Assembly: GCF_050947335.1 (NCBI RefSeq)
Contig: NC_134997.1
Coordinates: 8,432,001-8,496,000, forward strand
From: Megachile rotundata
Lineage: Eukaryota > Arthropoda > Insecta > Hymenoptera > Megachilidae
Direction of reading: 5' to 3'
DNA length: 64,000 nucleotides
Below the pieces are notes generated by a model. The model was not told the origin of the DNA and made no database searches. It saw nothing but the letters and a program-made list of their open reading frames with translations. Below, one piece after another: positions 48,440 through 59,931 of the stretch. The position numbers and the translations under genes were made by a program. How positions within the stretch are numbered: the first letter of the stretch is position 1; each line of letters starts with the position of its first letter.

Positions 48440-49235
48440 AAATTACGTTTGAGATTTAGAAGTTTGAGCGGCAGCAAACTTAAAAATTAACAAAATTTAT
48501 CGTTTATGTGTTCAGAAGATCCTCAGCCAATATATAGTAAGCCAAATCTACCTAATTATACCAACATAAATTACAACTTCCTACAATCTTATACCAACCG
48601 AAGGTCCACATAATCATTTCCAACCTTCGAATCACGAAGTCCAATCTGAACAATTCCTAATTATTTCGAACAACACAAATCAGAAGGCTCGCAGAGGGTG
48701 CTCGTCACGTGCCCGGTCACGGGTCGTCCACGACCCCTAACACGGTGAACGTTAAAGGTTTAGTCTATCAAATTACGAGCACCTGGTGGCGAAACCGAGA
48801 AGCTCCGGCGATCCTTGTCTCTCCCGCGAGAAAAGACAAGGACAGCAACAATTTCGTCGACGCGACACGTTCAAGCGAACAAACAATATTTTCTCGTACT
48901 TTCTTTTCCAAAGTATTCTTCGCTTCATTACGCGGCTCCGTACCGAGCCCGATTTTGCAATTTGCCCCTTGAAATGTTATAAAAATATATTTTCGTTTTT
49001 AATCAAATTTTGAGGGTCGAATTGCAAAGGCTCTATATCGACCTGCACTGTACGGAGAATATTTTGAGAAGGAAGAACGAGAAAATATTGCTCGTTGCTT
49101 GAAAATGCGTCGGCGAAATTGTTGCTGTCTTCGTCTCTCGTTGCTCTGGACGGTTTCAACAAATGTCCGCAGTGGAGAGACAAGGATCGGTTTCTCATAT
49201 ATCGCCGGAGGATCAAAGTTGATTCAGAGTTGGTC
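48440..49235 (+). mobile_element. Foldback (long inverted repeat) element, copy 1
   Basis: The right half (48803-49210) is an imperfect palindrome with arms of about 195 bp and an AT-rich centre near 49000. The left half (48440-48802) is unpaired. Matching words in the arms include CTCCGGCGA, ATCCTTGTCTCTC, ACAGCAACAATTT and AATATTTTCTCGT. The arms read as similar peptides (DSNNFVDA against DSNNFADA), so ORFs on both strands are expected and not taken as genes. The whole is repeated in opposite orientation at 56785-57560. No transposase is present. Confidence 0.8.
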
Positions 49236-49389
49236 TCTTCATTAAATTCTTAATGTGAGCTTTATACAATGAAGTTCGGATACAATGGCTGTGTATAATG
49301 AAGTTTGCGTATGATGGTCAAGTATTATACAATGAAGCGTTTGGTTACCTTTTGAATGGAACTTGATTTATTGTCCTATGAAGTTGATG
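49236..49389. other. Spacer, no gene recognised
   Basis: A phrase with ACAATGAAG recurs three times (about 49265, 49290 as TAATGAAG, and 49330). Confidence 0.4.
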
Positions 49390-49660
49390 GAAATTTTTTA
49401 CGTAATTTGATGATTTTGTAATTTGGTAATTTGGTAATTTAGTAATTTTATACTTGACAACTTAGCTTGGTAATTTGATAATGTGGTAATTTGATACTTG
49501 ACAACTTAGCTTGGTAATTTGATAATTTGGTAATTTGATACTTGACAACTTAGCTTGGTAATTTGATAATTTGGTAATTTGATACTTGACAACTTAGCTT
49601 GGTAATTTGATAATTTTGTAATTTGGTAATTTGGTAATTTGATAACTTGATATTTTGTTA
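49390..49660. repeat. AT-rich minisatellite of about 52 bp
   Basis: TTGACAACTTAGCTTGGTAA occurs four times (about 49454, 49497, 49541 and 49585) among TTTGGTAA and TTTGATAA units. Confidence 0.85.
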
Positions 49661-52374
49661 ATTTCGAACATTAGTAAGTCAGAAATTTATAGACTTAGAA
49701 ATTCATTAACATAAAAGTTCAGAACCACAAAAATTTAAAGCAGCAAAAATTCAGTCAAGAATTTAAACAATTTGAAATTGAGTCCTCAAAAATCTATAAA
49801 TTCTTACAACTCCAATTTCCTTTATCCAATGTACACCTTCAAATACCGTTAATATTATTAACAGTCAATCCCATAAATTGCTAAATTGTAACAACTCGAA
49901 TAATAAATTCTCCCAAAAAAATGTCTCCGTTCCAAACCATAAAATTCAACACAAAAATATAATTACACACAGAACAAGTTTCATACAGTAATAAGATGTA
50001 TATATGTATAAATATTAATAACCAAAGTTTATCAATGTTCAGACACATCCGGTAACTAGAAAAACCAGATTCAATTTAAATCACAGATTATCTTGATGTT
50101 ATTCAGTTAAACGGGAAAGGCTCCTAAGGAAACATGTGTCAGCATGTCCCTTTTATTTTAATCGTGTTTGTATCTGAAAAACACACAAGATGAATATCAA
50201 CGATGGGTCGAACGTGCACAGATTCTAGTTGCCTAGCATCAAACAGTATTTCTCATACTGAAAGTGACACGTTTCACCCTTTCGTGTAGAAAATTTTGTT
50301 TTCGTTGAAACAGTAAGTGTCGTATTATCTTAAAACTATCAATCTTCCACGAGTCATCTGTATTCATTGAATATACATATGGACATACGTTCGTTTTCAA
50401 ATGTACATGCATTAAAATGTTGTTCAAACGGTTGCTGTATGAATTAGAATTTCAATTTTGTACATTTACAATTCGATATCGGTGTTCGAACATAATCACG
50501 TTTTCACGAGTGCGTGATATGATCGAATTGTTAAATGATCGAATGGTCAAATGAAATGGTCAAATGAAATGATCAAATTATCAAATTACCAAGTTTCTAA
50601 ACACATCTCTTTAAATTATCAAATTTAAAAAAAATTTTTTTTTTGCGACGAATTTCTAACCTAACCAAAATATTAAATTTAAAAATTAAAAACTGAAATC
50701 TCATAAATAACAGTAGCGATTCTGTACATAAGTTTCTAACCGATTAGAAGTGAAAAACTGTACAGTCCATCAATACAAATCTCTCTAAATTATACAATCC
50801 ATATTTCATTACACGTCGAAAGTTGTTATTACCCGTTTACAAATCAGATAAATCAAATCGCGTTTTTCCCTTTCCAATTTATAGCTCCACTTTTTGCGGA
50901 TGATCGAAATCCTATTATCGCGCAAAGAGCACAACGGTAGCGACGAACAAGCATCAATTTAGCAATTGAAGAAGTTGGTCGCGCGAGACCCATAAAATTC
51001 AGTCCACCGGATCACCTTCTCAAGTCATCCGTAAAACGCTAACGGGGTAGTAAAGTTTCCTAGACATTACTTTCAACGTTCATCGACAGTCATCGTCGAT
51101 CCAAAAACGCCTCATTACGCTTCCGAGCAATGAAAGACAAGTATTATTATTGCTTTCTCCGTTCTATCGTATTCAGGTTATGTTTACCATGCGACTTGTA
51201 CAACTGACCCGCATTGCGAAGTAGAACACTTTCTTCCGATCATATGAATAACTTAAATAAAACTTTACAGATTTATAAGTCTTTCAAACTTTTGAGGAAG
51301 AATTAAAGAAATGGCTTCTCGAGGTACTCGCAGGGGGCCGCCATTTTGTTTTACCGACGAGGTTTTTTCCAAGTTATCAGTAGACTAAGTTTCACCTCTT
51401 AAACGTAGATAGTTAAAAAGAAATCAGATAGTAGAAAAAGAAATTCACTGTAAGTAAAAATTAAGTACTTAAATATTGGTAATGAGAATAATAACTCAAG
51501 GTCCCTAACTGAATTCCGTAACTAAATTGAGACAGATCCTTAACTGAATTCCCTAACTAACTAAACACACGAAGCTATTAAACTAGTCGATAAAATAGAG
51601 CAAAAGTCCAAGAAAGGATTAGCAAAATTCGAAAGAAGTAGATCAGCAAAAACGTCCCAAAACTGATTCCAGGGATGATTAGGCCGGCTTATAGTTGGGA
51701 ACAGCTAGGGTAAAATTTCTGCGAAGGTGGTGGGGGAAGGGGTAGGCGGATTATTTGCATTTTAATTTGCATATTAAAACACGGCTCGTCTATCAGTCGA
51801 GCAGGTCTGCGAAATATGATAGGCTACGCTCTGCGGCCGTCGCATTAACGTTGTAAAGGCGAGTTACACGACCGCAAGGCAACCCGACGGCCATGAGATC
51901 GTTCACGCATGCCGATCTTGAAATATGTACCCGTGGACCAAGATTACCGGACTCCGATAGCGCCGTTGTCTCGATCGATACGAACGTATCTCGTCCTTGT
52001 GATTCACTGTTTGCATAAGATCCACCGTTGCACATGGTGTGATACCAATAATTGGCGAGGTGAGGAGTGCTTTTTAATTTTTTGTTTTGGTAATCGGGAT
52101 GATAACAATTACGGGTTATTAAAATTGTCGGTTGAATAAGATATGTGGATATGTAAGTGTGAAGAAATAGTTTTTAGTTGGAGGCAACTAGCGGACGTCT
52201 TAACTGAAATATGACGATTCCAATTTTTATACTGCTTGGCTATTGTAATATTAATGCAATAACGTAATACGTAATGTAATTTAGTTGTAACGTGTAAGGT
52301 AATATGTAGTAACAAACAATGTAATATGTAATGCAATGCAATTCAATTTAAGATGAAATACCGATGTATAGCCT
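49661..52374. other. Long spacer, no gene recognised
   Basis: Mostly AT-rich unique sequence. A GC-richer patch at 51780-52060 gives overlapping ORFs of 76-80 codons without domains. A CAAATGAAATGGT repeat of a few units lies near 50540-50575. Confidence 0.5.
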
Positions 52375-52895
52375 CATCCCGGCCACATTGTTCGGACCAA
52401 ACATGCCTATATCCGTACAGGCCAAACTATGAGAGATACGACTTTTTGTGTGGGAAGCAAACTTTCTCAGAATGGGCTAAAACCCCTAGAAAAATTGTGA
52501 GAAAGTGGCTTGTGAGGGAGAGTGACCATGAGCGAGTGTAGGTGAGTCAAAGTACTATGACACCCCATTCGGACTACTCATGCCTACATACATATAAGCC
52601 AAATCGTGCGAGATACGACTTTTTCTCACAGAACAAAACTTTTTTAGAACGGGCCAAAACCCCTAGAAAAATGGTCAAAAGTGGCTAATGAGGTCTGAGT
52701 GACCCTTAGCGAACGCGAGTCAAAATACTATGAGATACCACCTTGACTACTCATGCCTATGTACGTATAGGCCAAACCATAAGAGATACGACGTTTTATC
52801 AGGGGATCAAATTTTCTCAAAATATGCCAAAACCCCCAGCAAAATTATCAAAAGTGCTGAAAGGGGTGTCTAGGGTCTCCTGCCCCCCAGCGACC
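52375..52895. repeat. 175-bp tandem repeat, three copies
   Basis: CATGCCTA marks copies at 52402, 52579 and 52752. Shared phrases include GAGATACGAC and CCAAAACCCC. Copies are diverged but read the same way. Confidence 0.9.
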
Positions 52896-53696
52896 GCTAG
52901 CGATTATTGCTACTCGTATGATATCCCGCAACGTGTAACATCGCACAATGTACGAGATTAATTTATATAATGAACATAATCGTACCTAATATCCAATTGC
53001 GGAATGTATCGAATGAAAGGGAAGAAACAGAATCGACCCATCTGCAATCTTCATTTCAAGCACCAGCCACGGATCACCCCATAACAATGCACCTTTTATT
53101 CTACGGAGTATCAGGGACCACCAGTCCAGTCGGCATGGTCAAGGAAAACACCTCAGCATCCCTATAGTTCTGCGTTATTATCGTTGTTTCGAGCCGTTAA
53201 TATTAATAGACATAAGCGGGTATCGCTGCGCCGGCCGACAGAGAAAAAGAGAGTCTCGTGGCTCTCCCTGTTAGTTGTAATTGAATAGACGCAGCTGTGC
53301 TCGCTACGTGCTCGTAAAACATTAATGACCTATAGCCGCTGACGATCGTTTCGCGTTATTATTCCTCAAAGTCAGAGCCCAGCCGGTGTGTTTATCGTCT
53401 CGGCGTTTTCAATTTTCTTGGTCGTGGGTGAACCGGCTGCTACATGAACCAGATGAAAGCGTAATGACCACGTGGGCTTGGGTGTTCAGGAAACGGGACT
53501 GCTATTACATATTGGCTAGTCATTTTCATGAATATATTCAAATTCGACTAAATTAGTAAATAAATCAAATCACTTTTAATTTTACTTATTTCATCCTCTT
53601 TTATTTTAAATAATTTCTCTTCAATTTTATGAATTCTTGTCATAGTGTTGAAGGAGGAAAGTAGTTCCTTGTTGTGGTAATTTGTCCTACAGTACT
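52896..53696. other. Spacer, no gene recognised
   Basis: GC-richer from 53210 to 53480. Nothing identified. Confidence 0.5.
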
Positions 53697-54145
53697 GTGA
53701 CGTATTCGTGACGCATTCATGTTTTCATGACGTTTTCATGACGCATTCATGACGGATTCATGACACATTTGTGACGCATCCGTGACGAATTCAAGACGCA
53801 CCCGTCACGCATTTATGACGCATTTGTAACGCACCCGTGATGAATTTACGGCGCACCCGTGACGCATTTATGCCGTACCGGTGACGCACTCGTGACGCAT
53901 TCACGACGCAAACGCGACGCACTCGTGACGCACCCATGGCGCCCTTCTGACGCCTTCATGACGCACCGGTGACGTATTTGTGACGAATTCAAGACGCACC
54001 CGTGACGCATTCACGACGCACTCGTGACGTATTCCTGACGTATTCGTGATGCATTCATGACGCTTTCATGACGCACTCCTAGCACACCCGTGATGCAATT
54101 ATCACGCATTCATGACGCTCCCATGACGCTATTATGACGCACTCG
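53697..54145. repeat. 11-bp minisatellite TGACGCATTCA / TGACGCACCCG
   Basis: About 40 units in register, each with TGACG or a close variant, so CG occurs about every 11 bp. The same unit appears at 40317-40390 on the other strand. Confidence 0.95.
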
Positions 54146-56784
54146 GTGCTCTTGATAGTTCATACTTAATAAACCAATCGTTGGGTAAAGACGAAATTTA
54201 GACTGAAGTATGCGAAACCCTACAAATGCCAAAGCGCCCTTACAAACGGGGGTCAGGGGTCGAAGCCTCCATTAAACACAGCCACTTAAAAATTATAATT
54301 GTAACTATACTCTCCAAAAATTGAGTAAACAGTATAATAAGATTTTAACTTTACTCCCTTAATTAAATTCTGATCCAAGTATCCTTAGTGAAAGAGTTGA
54401 AAAATCCTTCAGACCTCATTTCATAAAACAGAATGTACATCGCCTGAACGCGCTAGGCAATCCGCAAAAGCGTTCACTCTTCATTTTCATCATGCAACGC
54501 TTTCACTCGAATCCGCAAACAACACGCGCAGTTCCCATAGACGAGTCGTCGAAGGAGAAAAGGAGGACTCGAAAAACGTCGAGGAGATTATGCCTCTCAG
54601 GGATTTTTGAGCGTGACAGGATCCTGTTCTGCCTGGTCCCTCCATAACCCCTTTGCCCATTTCGCGATTTTTCTCTTTTTTCTTGCCGTTCGTAATCCCG
54701 GTTGCATCTCCGGCTTTCCAGCTTCCCCGAAGCGTCTCGATGCATGTAATCACACGTTTAAAGAACGATCGCTGCGATCGTCACGCGAACTTGGAACATC
54801 GCAGGAAAGGAAAGGAAATCGACACCCTCGCGTAACGAGTTAATAGATTAATGGCTGGTCGATTTTAGACGATTTATGGGGTTAGGGTCATAACTTAGAA
54901 GTTTTGTGATAATTTGAAGTCTTTTGGGCGTATGTGGAAAGGATTTGAAATAACACAGTGAAATCTTTATTGTTTTTATAGCATATTTTTCGTAGCTTTT
55001 TATTTTCTATTCCAATTTGATTACTCTAAAAGGCAATATTAGTGACATACAAAAAATTGACAAAATTATTAGATGTTGAAATTAAATTCGTTTGATTTAA
55101 ATTTCCTGCTCGTCCGTGGAAGCCATTTAAAGGGACAGTCTGCCGAACATCAAAGGTACCTCCTGATGTACCTACTCTTAGGTTGAAGCATGCTTTGTCC
55201 ATTGAATTGGGCAATTTCGACGACCTAGACCTTCCAAGGACACCAGCAATTTCCTGTTCCCAGAACTCTTCGAGATCGTTTAAATTCCGCCGGCAGATTC
55301 CTTGGGCAGATTACGTGACTCGAAAGATCCTTTTATGCTGCTTTGCCCTCGGAATTCCCCATAGAATGATCCTCAAGGGGGTATTTTTGTTTGGTTACCA
55401 TTTTTTCACTTAACTTCGTGATTTACTTTATTCGAGACCGGCTGGGGGCAGATTAGTTGCCCGGCGGATAAAATGCGGGCAGGCACCGGGTGTGCAGGAT
55501 CAGATGCGGGACAACGAATGGGACAGTAAATCAAAATCAAATCAATGGGATAAAAATATAGATATTTATAATTATAAAATTCAATATAAGAATTTATGAA
55601 AATAATTCAATAACATAAAAAATAGAAATTTTAGTAATCTAGAAAGAAATTTAAAAAAACACAAATATAGTAAAATGATCTGAAAATTTAAAAATTGACT
55701 AATATAGAAATTTGAAAATTCTGAACCTTAAAAATTTGTAAAATTGAAAATATAAAAATTTTGCAAGTCATTAATTAAAATATTTCGAATTTTTTAAATT
55801 CAAATCTGTAAAAACCGTAGTTGGATAAGGAATAATTGACAAACATGAAAAGAAGTCAGGAATGGGTATGAAATTATTTGGACACAATTAAACTGTTCCA
55901 TAAATTAATTGCAAATGAGTGTATTTCAAAATAATAACTATACAGTAAGAAAATTACAAACCTCTCCTCGTGGCCGTTCACAACCAGTACGTGGAGTATT
56001 AACAAATGTACAAAATGCTGTAAGTCTTCTTCAGCCATTGCACTATAGATTACCAACAAATTTACAAAAGCCATACAATATCTCATTATCCACCCTCAAT
56101 CTATGCAAAAGATTCACAAGGCAATTTGTTAATAATATATTGAAAATAATTATTTTCTCATTAATTAAGATATGTCTTTAGTTTCTTTATTTACAGCTAA
56201 GTCCCTAAATAAATTCTAAAAGTACAACAATCATAACAATTTTTTAATAGGGTTAGAAAGGAAAAGTCATTTTTTTAAAAACTATTTTCACAAAGATTAT
56301 TCAAGACTTAATTTTTAATACGTCCGATAATAAAACCATTTACGTACTTGAAAGAAAGACGCAAAATTTGAGAAAATTATTAGAAAACTTGTTATTTTTC
56401 AAGTATCGAATACGGGTTATCAGACAACGCTAATCATATCGATTCGCAGCACAGATTCCTCGGTACCGGAAGTCGCGCAGCGTCCCGTAGAGACCCGCTA
56501 CATCCGCCGTACACGCGCGGGACCGTAATTACGCGATCATTTTCCCCGGTCAACAGCCTTGTAAATCTTTCGCCCGGTTCCCTGTGGTGAACACCGTGCG
56601 GGAAAAGGGGAGAAAAAGACTTAGGGAGGATAATTTCTTCGGCAAATGGCGTTGTAAATTCCGTAGGCGCCGCGCAGCGCTGTTTCTGCGCGAACGGTTC
56701 TTCCAGGTCTAGCCAGGAAGTCGCGCGTTATCTCTATCAATGAACTTCGCTATAGCGTTTTCAGTGTCAAAGGGTTTAGTAAAA
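54146..56784. other. Long spacer, no gene recognised
   Basis: A GC-rich patch (54470-54850) gives overlapping ORFs of 78-87 codons on both strands. AT-rich sequence follows (55540-56400), then a second GC-rich patch (56450-56720). No domain was recognised. Confidence 0.45.
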
Positions 56785-57560
56785 CGAACTCTAAATCGAC
56801 TTTGATCCTCCGGCGACATACGAGAAACCGATCCTTGTCTCTCCACTGCGGACATTCGTTGAAACAGTGCAGAGCAACGAAACGAAGACAGCAACAATTT
56901 TGCCGACGCATTTTCAAGCAATGAGCAATATTTTCTCGTACTTCCTTTTCAAAATATTCTCCGTACAGCGCAGGTCGATACAGAGCTCTTGCAATTCGAC
57001 CCTCAAAATTTGATTAAAAACGAAAATATATTTTTATAACATTTCAAAGGGCAAATTGCAAAATCAGGCTCGGTACGGAGCCGCGTAATGAAGCGAAGAA
57101 TACTTTGGAAAAGAAAGTACGAGAAAATATTGTTTGTTCGCTTGAACGTGTCGCGTCGACGAAATTGTTGCTGTCCTTGTCTTTTCTCGTGGGAGAGACA
57201 AGGATCGCCGGAGCTTCTCGGTTTTGCCACCAGGTGCTTCTAATTTGATAGACTAAACCTTTAACGTTCACCGTGTTAGGGGTCGTTGACGACCCGTGTC
57301 CGGGCACGTGACGACCACCCTCTGCGAGCCTTCTGATTCGTGTTGTTCGAAATAATTAGGAATTGTTCAGATTGGTCTTCGTGATTCGGAGGCTGGAAAT
57401 GATTATGTGCACCTTCGGTTGGAATGAGATTGAAAGATGTTGTAATTTATGGTGGTTTAATTTGGTAGATTTGGTCTGCTATATAATAGTTTAGGATCCT
57501 TCGAAAATACAAACGAAATTTTTTAATTTTTAAGTTTGCTAAAGGTCAAATGTCCAAATC
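56785..57560 (-). mobile_element. Foldback element, copy 2 (inverted)
   Basis: Reverse orientation of 48440-49235, with high identity over the palindromic half (56808-57215) and lower identity over the rest. It ends about 350 bp downstream of the stop codon of the CABIT gene and so may lie in or beside its 3' untranslated region. Confidence 0.8.
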
Positions 57561-57906
57561 GCAAGTCTTGTGAACAACTCATATCTAGACCCAGTTCGTT
57601 ACTCTTCAATACCTACCGTCCATATCCACAGTTCAACCAATAAAGCCACCATTTCAATAATCTTCCAGTACATAGCAAATACCGTGCGTGCCTCCCAAGA
57701 AGCTCCTAACACACCTACGCAGTTCACAGCCCTGTCTAATCGACCTCCTGCTCCACTAGAAATTGTGGGCGTGTCCGACCAATCATCGCCGCGCGACTTC
57801 TCGTGAGACACACAGTACTTCGAACAACTCGAGTCTCCAACTCGCAAAGATCTCCAGAAAGCACTTCGTTGCAGAATGTTCCGCAGAACGCGCGGAACAT
57901 TCACGA
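57561..57906 (-). other. Region after the stop codon of the CABIT gene
   Basis: Probably the 3' untranslated region. I see no clear polyadenylation signal on the minus strand here, so the transcript end is unknown. Overlapping ORFs on both strands (78-104 codons) have no domain. Confidence 0.5.
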
Positions 57907-58591
57907 TCAACAAACCGTATTATAAATTCCCTCTTCATCATCGAAAGTGTTCGCGTCAGAAATCTCGGACTGCGACAACGCCAATTTCACGTAACCCTTA
58001 TTTTTGTCCGCGCTCCCAGGCGGAGGTTTTTCCTCTGGCGGGCTAACGTTCGTCGGTTCACAAATTTCGGCGTAGATCTCCTCTGTCCTGGAAGGCGGAG
58101 TGGGCGGCAACGGAGTTAGGCTATCTCTGACCTTGGAGTACGGAGGATCCAGATCCTGCTGAGTTTGTACCTCCAGCACGCTGGTGGAGACCGATCGTTG
58201 AACCTGCTGCCTCGAGGACTGCGAACCTTGAAGCAGATTCGTCTCTGATTCCAAACTGGCGTATCTTTCTGTCCGCATGCCGATTTCCGGACGAACAGCG
58301 AACGTGAACGAGGCGGACTTCTTCGCCGGATTTCTGCTTCTGCCACCCTGAGCTATCCTCGATATCCGGTCGAGGAAGCTGTGGTTGTTGCTACTAGCCC
58401 GACTGTTGCTGCGATCCCTGATCGTTGTTCTCTTAATGTGCTCCAAACCCTCTTTCAGACTTTGGAGGATCGGTTTCGCTTCTGGTTTCGATTTGATCTC
58501 CTTCAGGTGCAGTTCTTTTAGCTGGCCGCTGGTGCTGCTGGGCTTGGGAGGCGCTACTCGGGGCTCTGTTGCTCGCTGGTCTAGGGCTCTT
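57907..58591 (-). CDS. CABIT-domain adaptor gene, terminal exon with proline-rich, tyrosine-rich tail
   Basis: The exon follows a TTGAATTACAG acceptor. Its first base completes AGA with the AG carried from the previous exon, and it runs 227 further codons to a stop at 57907-57909. It has no globular domain that I recognise. Near its start is a proline motif (RVAPPKPSS), then a basic, Ser-rich stretch (RDRSNSRASSNN, FLDRISRIAQ). The last third has another proline run (LTPLPPTPPSRTEE) and four Tyr-x-x-hydrophobic sites: YSKV, YAEI, YVKL and YNTV. YNTV lies four residues from the C-terminus. Proline motifs and phosphotyrosine sites downstream of a CABIT module fit an adaptor that binds SH3 and SH2 proteins, as described for GAREM and THEMIS; binding here is inferred. 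I first considered Serrano, the insect CABIT protein, but without a search I leave the symbol empty. ORFs on the plus strand here are shadows. Confidence 0.9.
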
Positions 58592-58746
58592 CTGTAATTC
58601 AAGGAGAATTCCAACATTTCTATGAGAATTCGAACAGTGTTTAGTTGTATCTAAGTTTTATAGCAATCTGTTGAAGAATACTGATATGTGAGTGTATGCT
58701 TAGCACTATTCCTACCGACACTTCACGTATACCTATTCCTACCGCG

Positions 58747-58764
58747 ACCGGTCAAATGACCGGT
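58747..58764. repeat. 18-bp palindrome of the piggyBac-like element, left copy
   Basis: The sequence ACCGGTCAAATGACCGGT is palindromic except for the two centre bases. It lies 43 bp inside the left end of the element and recurs near the right end. Such a site could seat a dimer of the cysteine-rich domain. Confidence 0.8.
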
Positions 58765-58865
58765 CTTTAGCACAACTTATATTTTTTAATATAGGATGAA
58801 AATAATAGCCAATTTAATAATATAAAAATATAGTTTCTTTTATTTAGAAGTATATACTATGTACT

Positions 58866-59120
58866 TTATTCGTTTTCACCACATTTTTTGCAAATAGGCC
58901 TCTCGATTGTACATTTTCCACATACATACTTTTTACATTTCAGACAAATTTTGTTGGTTTTATTATTTTTGCAATATCTAATTTGACATGTTTTACGTTT
59001 TTCTGCACTGTCATTTTCAATATCAAAAATTTCCTGATCATTTTCGGTACATTCTTCATCAATATCATTTATTTTTTCTAATAATGAATTTACACTCTTC
59101 AAACTTGACATTTGGGACAT
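58866..59120 (-). CDS. Mini-ORF keeping the piggyBac cysteine-rich DNA-binding domain
   Basis: The ORF has 84 codons and starts at ATG (59118-59120). Residues 1-40 are acidic (IDEECTENDQEIFDIEND), like the N-terminal region of many piggyBac transposases. Residues 41-84 hold eight cysteines, at 45, 50, 59, 62, 67, 70, 77 and 80 (CX4C, CX2C, CX2C, CX2C), among lysines, as in the zinc-binding C-terminal domain of piggyBac transposases. The DDD catalytic core is absent, so it cannot transpose DNA. The simplest reading is an internal deletion that joined the two ends of the coding region. The ORF is unbroken, which may be chance in so short a frame or may mean selection. A CAG acceptor-like site (TTTATTTTCAG) lies about 10 bases upstream of the ATG. 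Splicing the host gene to it would meet a stop after one residue. Family call is firm for the cysteine domain, weak for the acidic part. Confidence 0.6.
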   Translation of the reverse strand: MSQMSSLKSVNSLLEKINDIDEECTENDQEIFDIENDSAEKRKTCQIRYCKNNKTNKICLKCKKYVCGKCTIERPICKKCGENE

Positions 59121-59734
59121 GAATATTCAACTGAAAATAAATTTTATTCAAAATAAAAACTAAAATGTATAAATGTAAATCCAAATACATGAAGAAATGA
59201 ATAAAAGATAAAATGTGAAACTTACGGCGAAGTACTGATGATTTTGTCTAGTTTTTTAGAAATGACACTTATAACACATAAAACAACACTTATAACAACA
59301 TAAAATACAGGTAGAATAATAATAGAATAGAAATACAAAATAATAAAAAACTACTGAATATACTTCTTGTGACTTTGACGTACTGATGTTCTATGTTCGC
59401 GTCGCAAGAGTTTATTGATTTCAAATTCATCAAAAAACGTTTGGGCGTCCCCTTCGGCTAAAATTTTATTTATTTTATAATCATAGTAAATGAGACAGTG
59501 TTAGAAAATCCTAAGTTCTTGACTGCGTCGAATACCAATCAGGCAAATAAATACCGCGAGACCGATAGGCGAGCGAAAGCTATATACACTTGGAAGAGCC
59601 GTAAAGCAGTACTTGGAAGGCACTTTTTGGATAATATCATGCTAAAACTGCATTATCTTTCGTTTATAACGTATTTATAAGTTCGGAATTGAGCCTCTGA
59701 GAGAATACTATTACAAAAAGGTATAAATCGTTCT

Positions 59735-59752
59735 ACCGGTCAAATGACCGGT
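59735..59752. repeat. 18-bp palindrome of the piggyBac-like element, right inner copy
   Basis: This is identical in sequence to the copy at 58747-58764 and lies about 195 bp inside the right end of the element. It is followed by GTGGTAGG, a diverged copy of the end motif. Confidence 0.8.
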
Positions 59753-59913
59753 CGTGGTAGGTAAGACAGACTACTAATTTTTCTCAAAAAATAAACAATA
59801 AAGAACGAAATAAATATTGAAAAAAGTATTATATGCATGTTTCAGGAAAAGTCACGAAGTTTAAAGGCGTTTCAATTACGCTTTATACAGGAAATTCTAA
59901 TCGAAATTTTGAA

Positions 59914-59931
59914 AACGGTCATTTGACCGGT
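59914..59931. repeat. 18-bp palindrome of the piggyBac-like element, right outer copy
   Basis: The sequence is AACGGTCATTTGACCGGT, one base away from the other copies when read on the minus strand. It is followed directly by CGCGGTAGGAATAGTG, the right end. Confidence 0.75.

Noticed and set aside
48709..49216. Opposed ORFs with shared DSNNF words in the foldback element, repeated at 56709-57307
   Set aside because: The two arms are inverted copies of each other, so similar peptides on both strands are expected. No domain and no ends typical of a gene.
57763..58597. Plus-strand ORFs (118 and 70 codons) over the last CABIT exon
   Set aside because: They are shadows of the minus-strand exon, whose splice phases match on both sides.
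59101..59130. Acceptor before the piggyBac-like ORF as a constitutive host exon
   Set aside because: Joining from the upstream CABIT exon gives a stop after one residue. The exon at 58591-57907 fits in phase and continues the protein.
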